Positions 7,832 through 17,041 of a stretch of 38,503 nucleotides of DNA are shown one piece after another. The notes below the pieces were generated by a model. The model made no database searches, was not told the DNA's origin, and worked only from the letters and a program-made list of their open reading frames with translations. Each line of letters starts with the position of its first letter. Position 1 is the first letter of the stretch. This stretch comes from Actinomycetes bacterium. GTDB taxonomy: Bacteria; Actinomycetota; Acidimicrobiia; Acidimicrobiales; RAAP-2. Made by a program: the position numbers and the translations under genes. Location: NCBI GenBank assembly GCA_021785695.1, contig JAJYEQ010000016.1, positions 1 to 38,503 on the forward strand, written 5' to 3'.

Positions 7832-9619
7832 TCAGCCCAGCCGCTTGACCAGCTCGGCGACCTCATCGCGCAGCCGCGCCGGCAGCCGGTCGCCGAACTG
7901 GGCGTAGTGCTCCTCGATCAGGGGTACCTCGGCGCGCCAGTCCGCCTCGTCAACCGACAGCAGCGTGGCCAGGGCCTCGGGCGAGATATCCAGGCCGGTG
8001 GTGTCGAGGGCTCCCGGGGCGGGGACGTCGCCAATAGGTGTGGACACGGCCTCGCCACGTCCCGACACGCGGTCGAATACCCAGGCCAGGACGCGGCTGT
8101 TCTCGCCGTAGCCGGGCCACAGGAAGTGGCCCTCGTCGTCCTTGCGGAACCAGTTGACGTAGAAGATCTTGGGGAGCTGGGCCTCGTCGAGGCGGTCGGC
8201 GAAGCTGAGCCAGTGCGCGAAGTAGTCGGCCATGTTGTAGCCGCAGAAGGGCAGCATGGCGAAGGGGTCGCGCCGCAGGTTCCCGACCGCGCCCGTCGCG
8301 GCGGCGGTCGTCTCGGAGGCCATGATCGAGCCCAGGAAGACGCCGTGGGCCCAGTCGCGCGCCTGGAAGACCAGGGGCACGACGCGGGCCCGGCGCCCGC
8401 CGAAGAGGATCGCGTCGATGGGCACGCCCGCCGGGTCCTGCCACTCCGGGGCGATCGCCGGGTCCTGGCTCGCGGGAGCCGTGAAGCGCGAGTTCGGGTG
8501 GGCCGCCGGTCCCAGGTCGGGGCTCCAGGACCGTCCCCGCCAGTCGGTGAGGCCCGCGGGCGGCTGGCCCATGCCCTCCCACCAGATGTCGCCGTCGGCG
8601 GTCAGAGCGGTGTTGGTGAAGATGGTGTTCGCCTCGATGGAGTACATCGCGTTGGGATTGGTCTCGAAGTTGGTCCCCGGGGCCACCCCGAAGAAGCCGG
8701 CCTCGGGATTGATCGCGTAGAGGCGACCATCCTGGCCCGGCTTCATCCAGCAGATGTCGTCACCAATGGTCTCCACGGTCCAGCCCGGCAGGGTGGGCAC
8801 GAGCATCGCCAGGTTGGTCTTGCCGCAAGCGCTCGGGAAGGCGCCCGCGACGTAGCGCACCTCACCGGCCGGGTTGGTGAGCTTCAAGATGAGCATGTGC
8901 TCGGCCAGCCAGCCGTCGGAGCGCGCCATCACCGAGGCGATGCGCAGCGCGTAGCACTTCTTGCCCAAGAGGGCGTTGCCGCCATATCCCGAGCCGTAGG
9001 AGATGATCTCGCGGGTCTCGGGGAAGTGCACGATGTACTTGTCCTCGCTGTTGCACGGCCAGGGCACGTCGGCTTGGCCCGCGGCCAGCGGCATGCCCAC
9101 CGAGTGCAGGCACGGCACGAAGGGGCCGTCCTCGCCCAGGATGTCCAAGACGGCCGAGCCCATGCGCGTCATGATGCGCATCGAGACGGCGACGTAGGCC
9201 GAGTCGGTGATCTCGACGCCGATGTGGGAGATCGGCGAGCCCAGGGGACCCATCGAGAAGGGCACCACGTACATGGTGCGCCCACGCATCGAGCCGCGCA
9301 GCAGGCCGGTGAGGGTGGCGCGCATCTCGTCGGGGTCCTGCCAGTTGTTGGTGGGGCCGGCGTCGGCGGGCGTGCGCGAGCAGATGAAGGTGCGGTCCTC
9401 GACGCGGGCCACGTCGCTGGGGTCCGAGGCGGCCCAGAAGCTGTTGGGTCGCTTGGCGTCCGAGAGCCGACGGAAGGTGCCCTGGTCGACCAGCTGCTGG
9501 CACAGCGCGTCGTACTCGGCTTCGGAGCCGTCGCACCAGTAGATACGATCGGGGGTCGTCAGGGCGGCGACTTCGTCAACCCAGGTGAGGAGCCGCTGGT
9601 GAGTCGTGGGGTGGGTCAC
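7832..9619 (-). CDS. pckG: Phosphoenolpyruvate carboxykinase (GTP)
   Basis: A 595-residue GTP-dependent PEPCK, which converts oxaloacetate and GTP to phosphoenolpyruvate, CO2 and GDP, the entry step of gluconeogenesis and a PEP-oxaloacetate node enzyme. The kinase 1a P-loop FPSACGKTN at 261-269 carries the GTP-class catalytic cysteine, and the metal-binding GDDIC motif is at 286-290. [10 protein letters not shown] near 120-129 and the guanine-binding [10 protein letters not shown] segment are also typical, and the length matches the family's roughly 600 residues. The GTG start has AAGGA about 7 nt upstream. It is transcribed alone, divergent from thiL with about 50 bp between the starts. Confidence 0.97.
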   Translation of the reverse strand: MTHPTTHQRLLTWVDEVAALTTPDRIYWCDGSEAEYDALCQQLVDQGTFRRLSDAKRPNSFWAASDPSDVARVEDRTFICSRTPADAGPTNNWQDPDEMRATLTGLLRGSMRGRTMYVVPFSMGPLGSPISHIGVEITDSAYVAVSMRIMTRMGSAVLDILGEDGPFVPCLHSVGMPLAAGQADVPWPCNSEDKYIVHFPETREIISYGSGYGGNALLGKKCYALRIASVMARSDGWLAEHMLILKLTNPAGEVRYVAGAFPSACGKTNLAMLVPTLPGWTVETIGDDICWMKPGQDGRLYAINPEAGFFGVAPGTNFETNPNAMYSIEANTIFTNTALTADGDIWWEGMGQPPAGLTDWRGRSWSPDLGPAAHPNSRFTAPASQDPAIAPEWQDPAGVPIDAILFGGRRARVVPLVFQARDWAHGVFLGSIMASETTAAATGAVGNLRRDPFAMLPFCGYNMADYFAHWLSFADRLDEAQLPKIFYVNWFRKDDEGHFLWPGYGENSRVLAWVFDRVSGRGEAVSTPIGDVPAPGALDTTGLDISPEALATLLSVDEADWRAEVPLIEEHYAQFGDRLPARLRDEVAELVKRLG

Positions 9620-9669
9620 GTGATGTCCTTGTGTTGGCTAAGCCTGCTGGGGGGCAGGATCGAGCAGTC

Positions 9670-10620
9670 GTGACCCGTCCGGGCGGCTCCACCCCAACCC
9701 GAGGCGCCGACGGACGCGAGGACGACGTCCTGCAGCGTATCGCCCGCGCGATCGGGGGTCGTGCGCCCGGCCCCGGCGAGGTGTTCATCGGCGACGACGC
9801 CGCGGTCCTGCGGCCCCTGGGCGGCCAGGTCGTGATCAGCGTGGACACCGCGGTGTGGGGCGTGCACCTGGACGCCGACCTGTTCACCCTCGCCGACCTG
9901 GGGTACAAGGCGGTGGCGGCGGCCCTGTCGGACCTGGCGGCCATGGGAGCGCGCCCACGGGCCATCCTGGTGGCCGTGACCGCCCCCCTGGGCACCGATC
10001 TCGAGGCGCTCCACGCGGGGGTCGGGCAGGCCGCCGACCAGCTGGGCTGCCCGGTCGTGGGCGGCGACGTGTCGCGCGGGCGCGACGTCGCCGTCGCCGT
10101 CACGGTGCTCGGCGAGTGTCCCGGGGGCGGCGCGGTGCTGCGCAGCGGCGCGCGGCCGGGCGACGAGATCCTGCTCACGGCGCCGGTGGGCGCGTCGGCG
10201 GCCGGACTGCGCCGGCGACGGGCGGGTGCCCCCCTCGATGATCCGCTGGTCGTTCGCCACCGGCGTCCGCAGCCGCGCCTGCTCGAGGGCCTGGCGGCGC
10301 GGGCCGTGGGCGCTCACGCGATGATGGACATCAGCGACGGCCTGGCCCTCGACCTGCACCGGCTGGCCGACGCCAGCGCCTGCGGCTTCGCGCTCGACGA
10401 TCTCCCGACGGCTCCGGGCGCCACGGCGGTGGAGGCCCGGGCGGGCGGGGAGGACTACGAGCTGCTCATGGTCTGCGCCGATGGATCGGCCCTGCGGTCG
10501 GCCTTCGCGGCGCGCGGGCTCGCCGAGCCCCTGACCATCGGGCGCATCGTCGCCGAGCGGGAGCTCCGGACGCTGCGCGGGCGTCCCTTGGGCCGAGAGG
10601 GATTCCAGCACGATCTGTAG
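9670..10620 (+). CDS. thiL: Thiamine-monophosphate kinase
   Basis: ThiL phosphorylates thiamine monophosphate with ATP to the cofactor thiamine diphosphate. This 316-residue protein shows GDDAAV near the N-terminus, SDLAAMGA, GGDVSRG, DISDGL and GGEDYELL, the metal- and ATP-binding signatures of the family. The usual VEGVHF segment is altered to VWGVHL. The GTG at 9670 was chosen because it gives a normal N-terminus; a GTG at 9631 in frame is possible but lies inside the pckG leader. No TPP riboswitch is seen upstream. The thiL-rpmB-fakA-recG neighbourhood is common in actinobacteria. Confidence 0.92.
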   Translation: MTRPGGSTPTRGADGREDDVLQRIARAIGGRAPGPGEVFIGDDAAVLRPLGGQVVISVDTAVWGVHLDADLFTLADLGYKAVAAALSDLAAMGARPRAILVAVTAPLGTDLEALHAGVGQAADQLGCPVVGGDVSRGRDVAVAVTVLGECPGGGAVLRSGARPGDEILLTAPVGASAAGLRRRRAGAPLDDPLVVRHRRPQPRLLEGLAARAVGAHAMMDISDGLALDLHRLADASACGFALDDLPTAPGATAVEARAGGEDYELLMVCADGSALRSAFAARGLAEPLTIGRIVAERELRTLRGRPLGREGFQHDL

Positions 10621-10621
10621 G

Positions 10622-10639
10622 CGCGTCGGGGCCGACGCG
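10622..10639. terminator. Bidirectional terminator-like hairpin between thiL and rpmB
   Basis: CGCGTCGG at 10622-10629 pairs with CCGACGCG at 10632-10639 directly after the thiL stop and before the convergent rpmB stop. It folds as a 7-bp stem with a 4-nt loop and lacks a U-tract. Confidence 0.55.
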
Positions 10640-10649
10640 GGCGCGGGCG

Positions 10650-10862
10650 CTAGTTGGCGCTGGGCCGGCGGCTGGCCGGCTTGACGACCTTGCCCGATCG
10701 CAGGCAGCCGGTGCACACGTTGAGGTGCGTGGGCGTCGAGCCGACCACGGCCCGCACGCGCTGGATGTTCGGGTTCCACCGGCGCTTGGTACGGCGGTGG
10801 GAGTGCGAGACGTTCATCCCGAAGAACGGCTTCTTGCCGCAGATCTCGCAGACGGACGCCAT
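10650..10862 (-). CDS. rpmB: 50S ribosomal protein L28
   Basis: A 70-residue bL28. The sequence starts [12 protein letters not shown] and has the conserved [15 protein letters not shown] core. It keeps both CxxC pairs (CEIC and CTGC), so it is the zinc-binding C+ form. The ATG at 10862 is set by AAGGAGAG about 6 nt upstream; a longer frame upstream is spurious. It is divergent from fakA, and a TACAAT -10 lies at 10919-10914. Confidence 0.97.
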   Translation of the reverse strand: MASVCEICGKKPFFGMNVSHSHRRTKRRWNPNIQRVRAVVGSTPTHLNVCTGCLRSGKVVKPASRRPSAN

Positions 10863-10913
10863 GGGTGCTCTCCTTCGCCGACCGCGATCTCGCGCAGTCA
10901 AAACCGGAGGGTC

Positions 10914-10919
10914 ATTGTA
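10914..10919 (-). promoter_or_regulatory. -10 hexamer TACAAT for rpmB
   Basis: TACAAT on the minus strand is close to the TATAAT consensus. It shares two base pairs (10918-10919) with the plus-strand -10 of fakA, so the two promoters overlap back to back. Confidence 0.5.
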
Positions 10920-10923
10920 GCAT
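10918..10923 (+). promoter_or_regulatory. -10 hexamer TAGCAT, leaderless fakA promoter
   Basis: TAGCAT ends 8 nt before the ATG at 10932, and there is no Shine-Dalgarno between them, so the transcript is probably leaderless. Confidence 0.45.
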
Positions 10924-10931
10924 CGGCATCG

Positions 10932-12554
10932 ATGCCGGTACGCACGCGACTGACGGCGAGCGACTTACGACGGGCGATGGAGACCTTCGCCGGGCTCCTG
11001 CACAGCCATCGCGAGCACCTCAACCGGCTCAACGTCTTCCCGGTGCCCGACGGGGATACCGGCACGAACATGGACCTGACAGTGGCCTCAGTGGTCGACG
11101 CCCTGGCGCCGATGTCCGAGGAGTCCACCATGGACGAGGTCTGCGCGGCGATCGCCCGGGGCTCCCTGATGGGTGCGCGGGGAAACTCCGGGGTGATCCT
11201 CTCCCAGATGCTGCGCGGCATGACCGACCGCTTCCGCTTAGTCGCCTCCATCTCGCCCTCGGTCCTGGCCGACTCGCTGGCCCAGGCCGACCGCCTGGCT
11301 CGCCAGGCCGTCGTGCGCCCGGTAGAGGGGACGATCCTCACCGTGGCCCGGGCGGCCGCCCAGGGAGCCAACGCGACCAAGTCCTCGTTGAGCACCCTGG
11401 TGCGCGGCGCGCGCGAGCGGGCGCGCGAGGCCCTGGCGCACACGCCCGAGCAGTTGCCGGTGCTCAAGGAGGCGGGCGTCGTCGACTCGGGGGGCAGCGG
11501 GCTGGTGCTCCTGTTCGACGCGTTGTGCCACGTCACCTGCGACGACCCGCTGCCCGACCCACCCGACGCCGGCGACACGGCCTCGGCGTCCGCGGCGGCC
11601 CGCGGCACGTTCGCCAGCGCGGACTCGCCGCGCTATGAGGTGATGTACCTGCTCGAGGGGGCCGACGAGGGCCTCGACGCGTTCCGCGAGGCGTGGACCA
11701 CGATGGGCGAGTCCATCGTCATCGTGGGGGGCGACGGGCTCTACAACTGCCACATCCATACCGACCACATCGGACCGGCGATCGAGGCGGCCCTGGACAT
11801 GGGGCGCCCGCGCTCCATTCGCGTCACCGACCTGGAAGACGAGTCCGCGATCGCCCACCACGACGTCGCGCCCCCGGGTGCGGCGCTCGACGCGGTGGCC
11901 GCCACGGCCGTCGTCGCCGTCGTGGCGGGCAGTGGGCTCGAGAAGATCTTCCGCTCCCTGGGCGTCGCGGCCCTGGTGGCGGGCGGGCAGTCCATGAACC
12001 CCTCGGCGGCCGAGCTCCTGGCGGCGATCACCCAGTGCGCGGCCCGCGAGGTCGTGGTGCTGCCCAACAATGCCAACGTCGTCCTGGTGGCGCGCCAGGC
12101 CGCGGAGCTGACCACCGTGCCGGTGCGCGTGGTCCCGACGCACGCCGTCGTCGAGGGGCTCTCGGCGCTGGTCGCCTTCAACCCGGAGTCCAGTGCCGAG
12201 GCCAATGTCGAGGCCATGGCGCACGCGGCCCAGCGCGTGCGAGCCGGCGAAGTCACGCGGGCCGTCCGTGATGCGACCACCGAGGTCGGCACGGTGCGCC
12301 AGGGAGACTGGCTGGCCGTGCGGCGCGGGCACGTCACCGCCGTGGCTGACTCGATGCAGAGCGCCTGCCTAGCGATCGTGGACCAGCTACTCGATGACGA
12401 CAGCGAGCTGGTGACCGTCGTCGAGGGCGTGGGGGCGCTCGCCGGGGTCACCGAGGCCATCGAGGCCGCGGTGGCGGCCCGCGTGCCGTCCGCCGAGGTG
12501 GAGGTCCACCGCGGCGGCCAGCCGACCTACCCCTACTACATCGGGGTCGAGTGA
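10932..12554 (+). CDS. fakA: DAK2/DegV-type kinase, FakA (YloV)-like
   Basis: A 540-residue protein of the YloV/FakA family. In Firmicutes FakA phosphorylates fatty acids bound to FakB; in actinobacteria the role is less certain. The N-terminal DhaL-type ATP-binding domain (about residues 5-200) has [14 protein letters not shown], whose aspartates bind magnesium-ADP, and [17 protein letters not shown] middle domain and a C-terminal domain follow, with VEGVGALAG and the terminal [10 protein letters not shown] typical of the family. The ATG at 10932 follows a TAGCAT hexamer. No fakB gene lies in the window. The stop overlaps the recG start by 4 bp, so translation is coupled. Confidence 0.88.
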   Translation: MPVRTRLTASDLRRAMETFAGLLHSHREHLNRLNVFPVPDGDTGTNMDLTVASVVDALAPMSEESTMDEVCAAIARGSLMGARGNSGVILSQMLRGMTDRFRLVASISPSVLADSLAQADRLARQAVVRPVEGTILTVARAAAQGANATKSSLSTLVRGARERAREALAHTPEQLPVLKEAGVVDSGGSGLVLLFDALCHVTCDDPLPDPPDAGDTASASAAARGTFASADSPRYEVMYLLEGADEGLDAFREAWTTMGESIVIVGGDGLYNCHIHTDHIGPAIEAALDMGRPRSIRVTDLEDESAIAHHDVAPPGAALDAVAATAVVAVVAGSGLEKIFRSLGVAALVAGGQSMNPSAAELLAAITQCAAREVVVLPNNANVVLVARQAAELTTVPVRVVPTHAVVEGLSALVAFNPESSAEANVEAMAHAAQRVRAGEVTRAVRDATTEVGTVRQGDWLAVRRGHVTAVADSMQSACLAIVDQLLDDDSELVTVVEGVGALAGVTEAIEAAVAARVPSAEVEVHRGGQPTYPYYIGVE

Positions 12555-14737
12555 GCGATCTGCCGGCTCGGCCCTTGGGCCGGCTGGGCGATGTCGAGAT
12601 CACCCGGCTGCGTCGCGTCGGGGAGCGCCGGGGAGCCGAGTTGGCCGAGTTGGGCCTGCGCACGGTACTCGACCTGGTGCAGTACTACCCGCGCACCTAC
12701 GTCGACCGCTCGCGCCGGGCCGCACTCGACGAGGTCGCTGTCGGCGACCAGGTGACGGTGACGGGCGAGGTGCAGCGCGTCTCGGCGCGGCGCACCCGCC
12801 AGGGCCGCTCACTGGTCCAGGTCGTCATCGGCGACGGGTCGGCATCCCTGACGATCTCCTACTTCAACCAGCCGTGGCGGGAGCGCCAGCTGACGGCGGG
12901 CGCGCAGGTGCTCGTCTTCGGCACGGTCGACGACTACCGGGGCACGCGCCAGATGACCAATCCGGTCACCGACGTGCTGGTCGGCTCCCAAGACGCCGAG
13001 GCCGGTACTCCCTCGCGCGTGGGGCGGCTGGTGCCGGTCTATCCCACCTCCGAGAAGCTGTCCCTGTCGAGCTGGGAGATCGGGGCGCTGGTCGAGGAGG
13101 CGCTGCGGCGCGCGGGTCCGGTGCTCGATCCGTGGCCCGCGGAGGTGGTCAGCTCGCTGGGCCTCGTGGATCGGAGCACCGCCCTGTGGGCCATTCACGT
13201 TCCCCGTGACCAGGCGGACCAGCAGGCGGCGCGGGAGCGCCTGGCCTTCGACGAGCTGCTGCGCCTGCAGCTAGCCCTGGCCCTGCGTCGCCGGCAGGTG
13301 GAGCTGTTCGGGCACGGCGTGGCCCATCGCGTCACGCCCCGGGCCCCGGGTTCTGAAGGAGACGGCGACCTGGTCTCGCGGCTGTTGGCTCGCCAGGCCT
13401 TCGTCCTGACGCAGGCCCAGCAGCGCGTCCTGCGCGAGATCCTCGACGATCTGGCCGCGCCGGTCCCGATGCACCGCCTCCTCCAAGGAGATGTGGGCAG
13501 CGGCAAGACGCTGGTGGCGACCGCCGCGCTGGCCGCGGTGGTCGACGACGGCTTCCAGGGAGCCCTCATGGTCCCCACCGAGATCCTGGCCGAGCAGCAC
13601 CTGGCCTCGCTGCAGCGCGATCTGGGCGATCTCACCCGGCACGACGCGGGTGCGCTGGGGGGGCGCCGTGGCGTCGAGGTTCGCCTGCTCGCCGGCCGCC
13701 TCGGCGCCGCGGCGCGCCGGGCCACGCTCGCCGGTCTGGCCACCGGGCAGGTCGACATCGTCGTGGGCACGCACGCGCTGCTCAGCGAGTCGGTGCAGTT
13801 CCATCGCCTGGGGATGGTGGTGATCGACGAGCAGCACCGCTTCGGCGTCGACCAGCGGGCGGTGCTGCGCGACAAGGCCTGGGGATCTCAGGAGGGCACG
13901 GTGGACCCCGACCTGCTGGTCCTGACGGCCACACCCATCCCGCGCACGGCGGCGCTGGCCCTGTTCGGCGACCTGGACCGCTCGGTGATCGACGAGCTGC
14001 CGGCGGGGCGGGTGGCGATCGCGACGACGTGGGCGCCCACTCCGCAGGCTGCCGCGGCTGCCTGGCGGCGCGTGCGCTCCGAGGTCGCGGCGGGACGGCG
14101 GGCCTACGTGGTGTGCCCACTGGTCGAGGAGGGCGGCAAGGTCGAGGCGACGGGCGCGGTCGCCGAGTTCGCTCGTCTCGCCGAGTCCGAGCTGGCGGGT
14201 CTGGACATCGGGCTGGTGCACGGCCAGATGCCCGCCGCCCAGCGCGACGCGGTCATGGAGGACTTCCGCGCCGGACGTCTCGGCGTGCTGGTCGCGACCG
14301 TGGTGGTCGAGGTTGGCGTCGACGTCCCAGACGCGACGGTCATCGTGATCGAGGACGCCTGGCGCTTCGGCCTGGCCCAGCTGCACCAGCTGCGCGGGCG
14401 CGTGGGGCGCTCGACCTGGCCCAGCTGGTGCTACCTGCTCGGAGAGGCGCCCGCCGGCGACAGCCAGCGGCGCCTGGAGGCTCTCGTGGCGACCACCGAC
14501 GGCTTCGCCCTGGCCGAGGTCGACCTGGAGCTGCGCGGCGAGGGAGCGGTCCTGGGCAGTCGCCAGCGTGGTCGCAGCGACCTGCGACTCGCCTCCCTGG
14601 TCCGGGACGCCGCGCTGGTGGAGCGCGCGCACCACGCGGCCCGGGACCTGGTGGCGACGGGCGGAGCCGACGCGCCGGCCGTGCGCGAGGAGCTCGAACT
14701 GCTCGGCGAGGACGTGGCCTACCTGTTCAAGTCGTGA
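12551..14737 (+). CDS. recG: ATP-dependent DNA helicase RecG
   Basis: A 728-residue RecG, which remodels stalled replication forks and Holliday junctions. The N-terminal wedge/OB domain (about 55-160) contains the VTGEV and LVFGTVDDYRG beta strands. The helicase core has Walker A GDVGSGKT at about 312-320, DEQH at 426-429 and LTATPIPRT (motif III), and the second RecA domain includes LHQLRGRVGRS (motif VI). The C-terminal TRG region includes DLELRGEGAVLGSRQRG. The length is within the normal range. The GTG start overlaps the fakA stop (GTGA). Confidence 0.97.
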   Translation: MSDLPARPLGRLGDVEITRLRRVGERRGAELAELGLRTVLDLVQYYPRTYVDRSRRAALDEVAVGDQVTVTGEVQRVSARRTRQGRSLVQVVIGDGSASLTISYFNQPWRERQLTAGAQVLVFGTVDDYRGTRQMTNPVTDVLVGSQDAEAGTPSRVGRLVPVYPTSEKLSLSSWEIGALVEEALRRAGPVLDPWPAEVVSSLGLVDRSTALWAIHVPRDQADQQAARERLAFDELLRLQLALALRRRQVELFGHGVAHRVTPRAPGSEGDGDLVSRLLARQAFVLTQAQQRVLREILDDLAAPVPMHRLLQGDVGSGKTLVATAALAAVVDDGFQGALMVPTEILAEQHLASLQRDLGDLTRHDAGALGGRRGVEVRLLAGRLGAAARRATLAGLATGQVDIVVGTHALLSESVQFHRLGMVVIDEQHRFGVDQRAVLRDKAWGSQEGTVDPDLLVLTATPIPRTAALALFGDLDRSVIDELPAGRVAIATTWAPTPQAAAAAWRRVRSEVAAGRRAYVVCPLVEEGGKVEATGAVAEFARLAESELAGLDIGLVHGQMPAAQRDAVMEDFRAGRLGVLVATVVVEVGVDVPDATVIVIEDAWRFGLAQLHQLRGRVGRSTWPSWCYLLGEAPAGDSQRRLEALVATTDGFALAEVDLELRGEGAVLGSRQRGRSDLRLASLVRDAALVERAHHAARDLVATGGADAPAVREELELLGEDVAYLFKS

Positions 14738-14763
14738 GCACACCCTCGCTGGCGCGGCGGGAT

Positions 14764-14791
14764 CGTGCTCCGGGGAGGCACGACGAGCACG
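14764..14791. repeat. 7-bp inverted repeat upstream of rsmD
   Basis: CGTGCTC at 14764-14770 and GAGCACG at 14785-14791 flank a 14-nt loop in the recG-rsmD gap and abut the rsmD -10 hexamer. It may be a weak recG terminator or a binding site. Confidence 0.3.
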
Positions 14792-14797
14792 TAGCCT
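14792..14797 (+). promoter_or_regulatory. -10 hexamer TAGCCT, leaderless rsmD promoter
   Basis: TAGCCT ends 6 nt before the GTG at 14804, which places the transcription start at the start codon. Confidence 0.5.
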
Positions 14798-14803
14798 GGC
14801 CCC

Positions 14804-15328
14804 GTGCGCGTGATCGGCGGCCAGGCGCGGGGGCGCGCGCTACGAGCCAAGCTTCCCCCCTCAGTGCGGCCGACCACGGACTTCGCGCGCGAGGCCATCT
14901 TCTCGATGCTCGAGAGCCGGGGCGGGGTCCACGGGGCGGTCGTCGCCGACCTCTACTGCGGCTCGGGGGCCCTGGGCATCGAGGCGCTCTCGCGCGGGGC
15001 GCGCCGGGTCTACTTCGTCGACGCCGACCCGGCCTGCCTGGCCGCGGCTCGAGCCAACGCGGCGCCCCTCCAACTGGCGGGCGAGGCGATCTTCGTGCGC
15101 GCCGTCCTGCCGGGCTGGGTGCCCGCGGAGCCTCTCGACCTGGTGCTGGCCGATCCGCCCTACGGTCCCGTGGACGTCGAGGCCCTGCTGGGCGCCACGC
15201 CGGCGTCGCGCGCGGTCATCGAGAACGATCGCTACGCCGAGGCACCACCCGGATGGGCTATCGCCAAGCGCAAGCGTTACGGCACTACGCTCGTTACGAT
15301 GCTCGAGCAAGGTGCGTCACCCGCGTGA
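14804..15328 (+). CDS. rsmD: 16S rRNA (guanine966-N2)-methyltransferase
   Basis: A 174-residue SAM-dependent methyltransferase that modifies G966 of 16S rRNA in the small subunit. It starts MRVIGGQARGR, has RPTTDFAREAIFSML, the SAM-binding DLYCGSGALGIEALSRGA near residues 48-65, and the catalytic DPPYG motif near 119-123. The length is usual for RsmD. The GTG follows a leaderless-type hexamer, and the stop overlaps the coaD start (GTGA), the widespread rsmD-coaD pairing. Confidence 0.95.
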   Translation: MRVIGGQARGRALRAKLPPSVRPTTDFAREAIFSMLESRGGVHGAVVADLYCGSGALGIEALSRGARRVYFVDADPACLAAARANAAPLQLAGEAIFVRAVLPGWVPAEPLDLVLADPPYGPVDVEALLGATPASRAVIENDRYAEAPPGWAIAKRKRYGTTLVTMLEQGASPA

Positions 15329-15810
15329 CGATCGGACTCATCCCGGGCTCCTTCGACCCCTTCCACAACGGTCACCTCGAGGTGGTCGAGCGCGCCGCCC
15401 TGATCTTTGACGACATCGTGGTGGCCGCGATCCGCAACCCGCAGAAGTCCGAGGTCCTGTTCGACCTCGAGGAGCGGCGCGAGATGATCGCCGAGAGCTG
15501 CGCCCATCTGTCGTCGGTGACGATCGTGTCGATCGACCGGCTGCTGGTGGATGTGGCGCGCGACGTGGGGGCCACCGCCATCGTGAAGGGCCTGCGCGCG
15601 GTGTCCGACTTCGAGAGCGAGCTCCAGATGGCGCAGATGAACCGGTCGCTGTCGGGGGTCGAGACCCTGTTCATCCCCACCAGCTCGAGCCACTCGTTCA
15701 TCGCGTCGCGGCTGCTGCGCGAGGTGGCTCGCTACGGGGGTGACGTGGACGCGTTCGTTCCCGCCCCGGTGGCCTCGCGGCTCCGGGCCAAGATGGGAGG
15801 CGTGCGGTGA
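15325..15810 (+). CDS. coaD: Phosphopantetheine adenylyltransferase
   Basis: CoaD transfers AMP from ATP to 4'-phosphopantetheine, giving dephospho-CoA, the penultimate step of CoA synthesis. The 161-residue protein has the nucleotidyltransferase motif GSFDPFHNGH at residues 7-16 and GLRAVSDFESELQMAQMNR. The C-terminal ISSTxxR-like element appears as TSSSHSFIASRLLRE. The GTG start overlaps rsmD, and the stop overlaps the next gene by 4 bp (GTGA on both sides). Confidence 0.97.
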   Translation: MTIGLIPGSFDPFHNGHLEVVERAALIFDDIVVAAIRNPQKSEVLFDLEERREMIAESCAHLSSVTIVSIDRLLVDVARDVGATAIVKGLRAVSDFESELQMAQMNRSLSGVETLFIPTSSSHSFIASRLLREVARYGGDVDAFVPAPVASRLRAKMGGVR

Positions 15811-16454
15811 CCTCGTTCGACGGCTACGACGACGACTACCTGACCAGCGAGGCGGTCGAGCCCGCGGGTCCGGCCGGCGACATCGACGCCGACCTGTCCG
15901 ACCTGATCGAGATCATTCGCACCGCCAAGCAGATGCCGCTGTCGAACTCGGCGCTGATCGCCCGCGACGAGGTCCTCGGACTGCTCACCCGGGCCCGCGA
16001 GAACCTGCCCGAAGAGATCCGGGAGGCCCGCTGGGCCCTGCGCGACCGCGAGGAGCTGATGGCCGCCGAGGTGCACAAGGCCAACCAGCTGATGGACCAG
16101 GTGCGCGCCGAGGCGGCACGCATGGTCGAGCGCACCGAGATCGTGCGCCAGTCGCGCCAGATGGCCGACCAGATCATCGCCGAGGCCGAGGCCCGCGCGC
16201 GCCAGATGATCAACCAGGCCGAGGACTTCATCGACGGCAAGCTGGGGAACTTCGAGATCGTGCTGGAGCGGCTGCTCAAGACGGCCCGGTCCGGCCGCGA
16301 GCGCCTCAACGCCCACGGCCTGCCCACCTCCTTGCTCGATGCGCGTCCCGGCGCAGAGTTCCTGGGCGAGGCATCCGCCGAGCCGCCCGCCCCGGCGCCC
16401 GCTCCCGCACCGGCGCACGAGGACACCTCCTTCTTCGACCAGGACGCCCCCTAG
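15807..16454 (+). CDS. sepIVA: SepIVA/DivIVA-like coiled-coil septal protein
   Basis: A 215-residue coiled-coil protein without membrane segments. An acidic N-terminus is followed by a conserved-looking segment IIRTAKQMPLSNSALIARDE at about 35-54, then a long charged coiled coil at about 70-165 (repeated Ala-Glu-Ala-Arg blocks), and a Pro-Ala repeat tail before an acidic end. The composition and the position next to the yceD (DUF177) gene match mycobacterial Rv2927c/SepIVA, a DivIVA-domain protein involved in septation and envelope growth. This assignment rests on architecture and context. Translation is coupled to coaD, and yceD begins 2 bp after the stop. Confidence 0.7.
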   Translation: MTSFDGYDDDYLTSEAVEPAGPAGDIDADLSDLIEIIRTAKQMPLSNSALIARDEVLGLLTRARENLPEEIREARWALRDREELMAAEVHKANQLMDQVRAEAARMVERTEIVRQSRQMADQIIAEAEARARQMINQAEDFIDGKLGNFEIVLERLLKTARSGRERLNAHGLPTSLLDARPGAEFLGEASAEPPAPAPAPAPAHEDTSFFDQDAP

Positions 16455-16456
16455 AG

Positions 16457-17008
16457 GTGGCCTCGGCCTACGTCGTCTCGGTCGCCCGCCTGCAGCGCGA
16501 GGCTCCGGCCGTCGGGGAGATCCACGTCCAGGCGCCCTTCGACGCCGCCCGCGACCGGGGGGGACTGAGCACGGCGGCGAGCGACGTTCCCGACGGCGCG
16601 GTGGTGACCCTCGCGCTGCGCCTCGAGAGCTACGAGGGGGGACTGCGCGCGCGCGGGACGGTGCGTGCTCCCTGGCGGGGCTCGTGCCGTCGCTGCCTGG
16701 CCACGGTGGAGGGCCAGGTCGAGGCCGTCGTCGACGAGCGCTTCGTCCACGAGGAGCGCGACGACGACGAGCTGGCCTACCGCTACCAGGGCGACGAGGT
16801 CGACCTGGCGCCCCTGGTCCACGACGCCGTCTTCCTGGAACTGCCCCTGGCGCCCCTGTGCCGGCCCGACTGCCAGGGCCTGTGTCCCCAGTGCGGCGCG
16901 GACCGCAATGTCGCGCCCTGCGCGTGCCGTGCACCGTCGGATCCTCGCTGGGATACACTTGACGCGCTCCGATTCGACGTCGAGACCGGCGGAACGGGCA
17001 GCGCGTGA
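16457..17008 (+). CDS. yceD: YceD/DUF177 family protein
   Basis: A 183-residue member of the YceD (DUF177) family, which is almost always upstream of rpmF. In plants and bacteria the family is linked to 23S rRNA accumulation and large-subunit assembly. The C-terminal cysteine motif LCRPDCQGLCPQCGADRN, and an earlier CRRC near residue 76, suggest metal binding. The GTG at 16457 lies 2 bp after the sepIVA stop and gives the expected N-terminus; any longer frame reads antisense-like through sepIVA and coaD. It probably belongs to the same operon. Confidence 0.88.
   Translation: MASAYVVSVARLQREAPAVGEIHVQAPFDAARDRGGLSTAASDVPDGAVVTLALRLESYEGGLRARGTVRAPWRGSCRRCLATVEGQVEAVVDERFVHEERDDDELAYRYQGDEVDLAPLVHDAVFLELPLAPLCRPDCQGLCPQCGADRNVAPCACRAPSDPRWDTLDALRFDVETGGTGSA
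16954..16959 (+). promoter_or_regulatory. -10 hexamer TACACT inside yceD for rpmF
   Basis: TACACT within the 3' end of yceD would start a transcript near 16966, giving rpmF a leader of about 75 nt. There is no good -35 box. Confidence 0.35.
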
Positions 17009-17041
17009 CGACGGCACGCTAGTGGCGGAAAGAGAAGATCG

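Noticed and set aside
9620..9669. Possible TPP riboswitch upstream of thiL
   Set aside because: The gap is too short and shows none of the conserved TPP-box elements.
7907..9673. 588-codon plus-strand open frame over pckG, and similar antisense frames over the MFS, recG and fumC genes
   Set aside because: They lie opposite genes with complete catalytic motifs and consist of low-complexity Arg/Gly/Ala/His sequence.
10725..10931. N-terminal extension of fakA over rpmB
   Set aside because: It is antisense to rpmB, and the family N-terminus begins at the ATG at 10932.
14029..15324. N-terminal extension of coaD reading through the end of recG and rsmD
   Set aside because: The coaD family begins at the GTG at 15325; the upstream part is out-of-frame recG and rsmD sequence.
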